DNA of 64,000 bases from positions 8,618,001 to 8,682,000 of the forward strand of contig CM069871.1 in NCBI GenBank assembly GCA_036172665.1, read 5' to 3'. The position numbers and the translations under genes are program-made. Under the pieces are notes generated by a model. That model had not been told where the DNA came from, made no database searches, and saw only the letters and a program-made list of their open reading frames with translations. Every line of letters starts with the position of its first letter. Position 1 is the stretch's first letter. Shown here in pieces: positions 58,938 to 64,000 of this stretch. This stretch comes from Prosopocoilus inquinatus. Its lineage: Eukaryota; Arthropoda; Insecta; Coleoptera; Lucanidae.

Positions 58938-59103
58938 CTTTACTTATAAATACAGGACGGAATTGTATATTTTGTTCGGGTTTATTTCGAACGAGGCGGC
59001 AAAGAGAGAGTGTGCATTCACACGTCGCTGCAGTGTTACACGTTTGCCGCCTCGTTTGTATTTAATCGAACGAAATATATAATTCCGTTCCCTACTTATA
59101 AAG
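58938..59103. mobile_element. MITE-like inverted repeat, ~63 bp arms
   Basis: The left arm (58938-59003) and right arm (59043-59103) pair through ACGGAATT/AATTCCGT and CGAGGCGGCAAA/TTTGCCGCCTCG, enclosing 39 bp. No target duplication is certain. Confidence 0.75.
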
Positions 59104-59109
59104 AAGGTC

Positions 59110-59560
59110 GTTGGTTCCTTTTTTTTTTGTTTTTTGAGCGACCGAGCTCTTTGTATGATTGTCGTCGTTTTAAAAGTATTCTTTAATTTTTCTTTATGCT
59201 TCCTTATCAAATGTCAACTTAAATATATATCAAATTCTAATTAATAACTTCAGTAAAGTTTTTTTTTTTTTATAAAATTTTATCATATACACGACGACGA
59301 AAATAAAATAAGATCGATGGCAAAAATAATATTGTAAGAAAGAAGTAAATAAATCTATCAATTTGATTATATAGGGTGCTCTTTTACCGTGTGCAAATAT
59401 TTAAACCTGCAATATTCCACCATAAATGGCAACGATTGAACTCATATGTTCTGAACATAAATGTACATAATAGTTTTCGAGAAAAATGCAATGGCAGATT
59501 TTCACTAAATCGTTTGAGAACTGCTGGCATAGCTAAAAGTGGAACGCGGCCGCCTCTTCA
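59110..59560. other. Unannotated AT-rich spacer
   Basis: Homopolymer T runs near 59119 and 59259. No gene recognised. Confidence 0.35.
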
Positions 59561-59569
59561 ATTACGACT

Positions 59570-60430
59570 CGCAGCCGAAGTATGCCAGGGTCAGTGCCTT
59601 ACTGGATCTTGAGCAACTATTCGTGGAACCGCTTAAGTGGGTAGGCAACCATAATGTCACGGGTGTCTTGCGGTAATAGTATAGTTTTTCACAAAATCAA
59701 ACAAATCTTTTACTAAGAACTTTTTTTATTTAAGAAATTCCTAAATTTTGAAATTAATGCATTGAGTGTAATTACGATTGGTAATTAATTTAGGCCAAGG
59801 CAGATTATAATACGTATTCACGTGATTGATTAATGTAGAAACCGATCATTTTATTCAATCGGAAAGGCTGCATTAATTTAGATAATTTTTTTTTATTCAA
59901 GTACAGGACAGATAAATGACTTAAAAATTAGGTCAAGAAACTAGGGCTTCAGAAAATAAGGTATAAGATCGATGACAAAAATAATATTTTAAGAAAAGTC
60001 AATCGATTTGATTTTATACTACCGGCCATACTCGCGAGTATATACAGTTGCCTATCTGATAGGCGGCGCCGTGAAAATTTTACTGTCGGAAAAAGCTCCG
60101 TACAGCAGTGCTTGAAAAATATGCGACGAAAAGTAAGAAAATCGTACGAACCTGATCCTTATTTAAACTAACTGTACCGCCAGGGGTCGCTTGCCGGGAA
60201 TCGCATTTCTTTTAATCATTGCTATACTTAACTATGCTATTAACAAGTCGTGCCGTCCTTGAGGAATTTTCATTCCATTTCCCTTTGAATACAAAGCGCC
60301 CGCAACGAGCTAACCTTATACAATAAAAAAAGCCATAAAAAACGAGCTTTTTGGTAAAGTATGTCGCAAGACATATTTGACTAACGATGAGTGATTGAGG
60401 ACATTTTCAAGGTCAAGCAAATTTCCCGAA
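59570..60430 (-). repeat. Large inverted repeat B, right arm
   Basis: Reverse complement of 56640-57510: landmarks GACTAACGATGAGTGATTGA, ATTAACAAGTCGTGCCGTCC, CTATCTGATAGGCGGCGCCG, ACCGGCCATACTCGCGAGTA and GGGTAGGCAACCATAAT. The spacer between arms is about 2.06 kb. Confidence 0.82.
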
Positions 60431-60599
60431 CATGTCCACAAGCTTATCTCAGCGTGTCTTGTCGCGTCCTTCCTTATACTTAATTATACTCTGCTAATTA
60501 CATCCAATTACGCAGCATAATTTTTTTTTGTGCAATTAAACCATCGTTATAATCAATCTAATGCTCATTAAGTAATGCGACATTTTTGAAGAATCCCAG

Positions 60600-61170
60600 T
60601 AATTTCCTTTTCAAAGTACTTCAGCTACGACAACTAATTAATAATTTCTTCTTCGGGCGACGTCTCCCAAAGGATCTCAAATTAATGGTCTGTATAGGGT
60701 CGTCTCTTACTTGACGACCGACGATGATTAAGCACGGCCCAAGTTTTGACAAGCTTTATTATTTTTTTTTTCTTCTAGAAGTATACGTTCATAATTGAGC
60801 GATTGATTGTTCGCCTAAATACTATAGGAGTGTATGTATTTTAGTTAGTAGCTGTTCGGTGAAATGAAATAAAAAAGAATCCCCCCGGGTTTCGCGAAGA
60901 GGAAGAGGACGTTTATGGAAGAGCAATTTGTCTCTCGCAAGAGAGACAATATATGACAGAAGGCGGAAGGAATCTGGACAATGTCGATCGCACGTCCGGT
61001 GGTTTCCCGTCCGAGGAGAATCCTCCTGGCAGCTGACAAATTCTGGGATCGTTACTAATACACAACTCGAACAGAACTTTGCTTTTAATACTTTTTTTCA
61101 CTTGTTTTGCTGTTGTTTCCTCTTTCATGTGGCGTGGCGTTTCTTGAGGAAAGTCCTTTCCTCTGTAGAA
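60600..61170. other. GC-richer non-repetitive island
   Basis: CpG-containing sequence with opposing short frames (60913-61215 minus, 60928-61191 plus), neither with a recognisable domain. Possible regulatory DNA. Confidence 0.35.
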
Positions 61171-61509
61171 CAAAGGCTCATGCGAAATTAAATTAGAGCG
61201 AGCTCTCACAACCAACCCTTAAAAAAAAAAAATTCTAGTTGCACGACGACCGCCGCCGGTTCGTTGTTATTCATAAAATGTTTAGTTAGTTTTTTTTTTC
61301 TTGGGTCTGAAAAATTTTTATATGACATTCTTTGTGCAATCTGCACGCTCTCTCTGTTTCCTTGGCATTCCGCATGCTCGCCGGGAATATTTAATTTCAC
61401 TTCCCCTTAGATGTTCTTCAGCCCACATTAATATTTTTGTAACTAATTATAACAGCTCTCTAGGTACTCTTCTAAATGGGGTTGATCCTTTCAGTAAATT
61501 TAAGTTTGG

Positions 61510-63500
61510 TTGATTTAGCGCCATCTATTATCAAAAAAGTGGCATGCATTTTCTAAAATTAACTGCGCTGACACCAATAGATGGCACTTGTATTCATTTT
61601 TTTTTTTAATTTCCGAAAATCTATTCATTTTTTTTTGTTCTGCGTTTCTTTAAAAAAGAATTAATACATGTCTTTTCCAACGAGAAAAGAACAAATGAGA
61701 CGCGGAGAAATCAGGCGACATTTACTGTTGTCTATCTATCTACTATCATTCAAAACAGAACACCTATAGATAGCAATAACATTTCGTAAATCCGTCCAAA
61801 TTTAAAAAAAGTTTTCAAAAAAAAAGTTTCATTTTTCCAGCATGAAGCATGTGTCAATAGGGTATTCGATAGATGGCGCTAGTTTTCCTATTTGCATTTA
61901 TTCTTATATTCTTTCGAATTTTTTGAATTATCGATTAAAACAGTATACAATAGTTGGCGTTACTATAGTTGCTGTTTTATAGTTCACCAAATCCCCGCTT
62001 CTGTTTTACCTTCATTACATTTAAAAAAATTAATGAAAATCACCTTTCAAATAAAAAAAAAAAAATACAATTGACAATAAACGCCTTAGTAGATAGCACT
62101 ACATTTTTTCCAACGATTCATTCAAACTTTTTTGTTTTTATTTCCTGCATTCTCTGCGATAGAAAAAAGAAGCTTTTATTTGTACAGCCAGTGAGAAACC
62201 CGTCGACATTCCATAATCTTTACGGAAAAAATAACAACAGCAAAACACAAAGGAAAAAAATAGAGAATGAAATCAATTAAGAAACGCAAAATTAAAAAAA
62301 AAATTAAAACCAAAATTACTGAGAAAACAGGAATTTCAGAAACGAAAAAACGAGGAAATGATGAAAAGAAACGTCGAATCAAAGCTATTTCGAAAATTGG
62401 AAAACAAGAGACGATCGTGCGAAAGCAAAACAAAGAAAAAAGCAATAGCGGCGGCGTTTTTTAGAAACAACACTTAAAAAAGTATACAAGAGATGGCGCT
62501 ACAATGGTCGTTGTTATAGTTCACCAAGTTTACGGATTTTTTGTCAGCATTAAATTAAAAAATAAACAAATTATAAAGAACGAAAAAAAAACAATTGACC
62601 ACAAACGCACTAGTAAAAATTCCAAATAACGAAAATGAAAAAATGAAACGCGAAATTTAAAGAAAATCGAAATGAATAAATAAATAAATAAATAAAGGGT
62701 GCGAACCGAAAAACAAGCGAACGAAAAAGTAAACATCAATTCGAATCAACGATTAAAAAAGTGTACAACAGATGGCGCTGATGTATGTAGTCATTGTGCT
62801 ACAGCTTTCCAAATTTACGGATTCCTTTGGCAGCGTTAAATTAAACAAATAAACAAATTAAAAGCATCTTTCCAACGAAAAAAGGAAACACAATTGACCG
62901 CGAACGCGTTAGTAAAAGAATGAAACGCGAAATTCAAATAAAATCGAAACATGAAAAGAGAAATTGTGACATTGAGAGCCGAAAAACAAGTGAATGTAAA
63001 AACAAGCATTGGAGAAACAAGAGGAAAACAAACCGATTAAAAGAAAAACGTCCTTTAAAAACGGAGAGAACAGACAACGATCGTTGATCAAAAAAGTGTA
63101 CAACAGATGGCGCTACTGCAGGTGCTGTTTATATTTTACCAAATTTCCCGATTTGCCAGCGTTAAATTAAAAATATAAATAAAAATCATTTTTCCAGGGG
63201 AAAAAGAAAACACTATTGATTACAAGCGTGTTGGTAAAAAAATATAAATCGGTGGAAAAAATGAAACGCGAAATTTTAGTAAATATTGAAACTTGAAAAA
63301 TAAAAGAAACAAACGGAGTGCGAACCGGAAAAAAACAAGCGAACGAAAGAAAACGCGTAAACAATTGAAACAAAAGTCAACTAAAACCCCGATTTGAAAA
63401 TGGAAAAACAAGAGACGATCGTTCGAAAGCAAAATAAAGAGGTGTTTTTTTTTCGAATCATCGATTAAAAAAGTATATAAGAGATGGCGCTGCTGTAGTG
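61510..63500 (+). repeat. ~300 bp tandem array carrying CTCF-like 10-mers
   Basis: Units start near TCGATTAAAAAAGTATACAA (61930, 62470, 62750, 63085, 63460). They continue with AGATGGCGCT, a TGCTGTTTATAGTTCACCAA-like stretch, CAGCGTTAAATTAAA and ACAATTGACCACAAACGC. Exact AGATGGCGCT is at 61871, 62491, 62770, 63105 and 63482 (plus) and 61517-61526 (minus). Degenerate forms are at 61579, 61768, 61952 and 62091. Confidence 0.85.
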
Positions 63501-63703
63501 ACTGTGTTCTAGTTCAATACTAAGTAAACAGCGCGAAACGGAAAACAAACGAGCGAAAGAAAGAAACGAAAAAAGAATGACGAAAACGAACGTCGATTTG
63601 AAAAATTGTAAAACACAAGACGATCGTTCCAACGCAAAAGTAAAGAAGAAAAAACAATGACGAAAACAAAAGAAAAAATCGTGGAGCAAAATGAATTTTA
63701 AAT

Positions 63704-63936
63704 CTGGCGTCCAGAGTGCTGTGAATGCTTCCATTTGTACGAATTTTAAACCATTTTAAAGATCGTGTGCTAGTCACAGCCCACTGGATGCCAGAGGAAA
63801 ATGAATTCCGTAAAATGCAATATTACATCGGGTGTTTTATTTTTCTTTTTAATTTGGCGTCCAGAGTGCTGTGAATGCTCTTGCTTGTATGCATTTTAAA
63901 TAAACCGCGCGCCAGCCGCAGTCCACTGGACGCCAC
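63704..63936. repeat. Two tandem short fold-back units
   Basis: Unit 1 (63704-63794) and unit 2 (63854-63936) both start TGGCGTCCAGAGTGCTGTGA and end with CCACTGGA(T/C)GCCA, so each has ~20 bp inverted ends. A diverged start (GACGTCTAGAGTGTTGTGAA) lies at 39211. The last ~60 bases of the window show nothing further. Confidence 0.85.
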
Positions 63937-64000
63937 CAGATTAAAAAAAGAGCTCCTTATTTTATTGGTAGATTTTTGTGTAATACGTCGACGTTACAGT

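Noticed and set aside
1..64000. CRISPR arrays, operons, rRNA genes
   Set aside because: No regular short repeat-spacer structure, Shine-Dalgarno-type gene spacing or rRNA signature was seen. The window is eukaryotic.

Overview
The window is eukaryotic and, on the evidence of its one recognisable gene, from an insect. It is AT-rich and has no operons or dense coding. One exon is convincingly protein-coding: the signal-peptide and hormone exon of an adipokinetic hormone (AKH) prepropeptide on the minus strand at about 7.2-7.4 kb. It ends in a GTAAGT splice donor and has a TATA box about 45 bases upstream of its first ATG. AKH is a neurohormone of arthropods and their relatives. I cannot place the species to order. 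Nearly all other open frames are low-complexity or repeat-derived and I do not call them genes.

Layout. 1-2.8 kb: a ~170 bp tandem pair and a ~410 bp tandem pair. 3.5-7.05 kb: Penelope-like (PLE) fragments, an hAT MITE with an exact 8 bp target duplication, and a well-formed type I hammerhead ribozyme at 6906-6954. The ribozyme lies on the same strand as AKH, about 260 nt downstream of its donor, so it should sit inside the AKH intron. 8.5-13.2 kb: duplications, a minisatellite, a near-perfect hairpin, an LTR-like core promoter and a decayed reverse-transcriptase fragment. 14.75-18.44 kb: a 3.7 kb hAT-like element bounded by near-identical 8 bp duplications. 18.4-24.9 kb: CAACC-type minisatellite blocks, an element with CAGTGGCG termini and a fold-back MITE. 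27.1-36.1 kb: a ~3 kb block present twice in direct orientation. 37.7-38.2 kb: a pogo/Tigger-like MITE. 40.7-45.8 kb: a ~2 kb-arm inverted repeat around a GC-richer island. 45.8-48.4 kb: a third copy of that arm material. 49.4-49.9 kb: a ~172 bp satellite. 50.7-54.2 kb: a purine-rich minisatellite, a non-LTR retrotransposon C-terminal relic and ~210 bp repeats. 55.7-60.4 kb: a second large inverted repeat around a non-repetitive centre. 61.5-63.5 kb: a ~300 bp repeat array carrying a CTCF-like 10-mer (AGATGGCGCT) in most units.

Scattered between repeats are 0.25-0.5 kb islands with higher GC, CpG and little repetition (about 13.6, 19.7, 26.9, 31.1, 43.0, 49.0, 50.2, 54.7, 57.9, 58.3 and 60.9 kb). 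They have the character of conserved non-coding or enhancer sequence, but that is inference. The main biology visible is a neuropeptide gene in a repeat-dominated gene desert. The most interesting points are the sense-oriented intronic ribozyme, the repeat-borne CTCF-like arrays, and the islands bracketed by inverted repeats.
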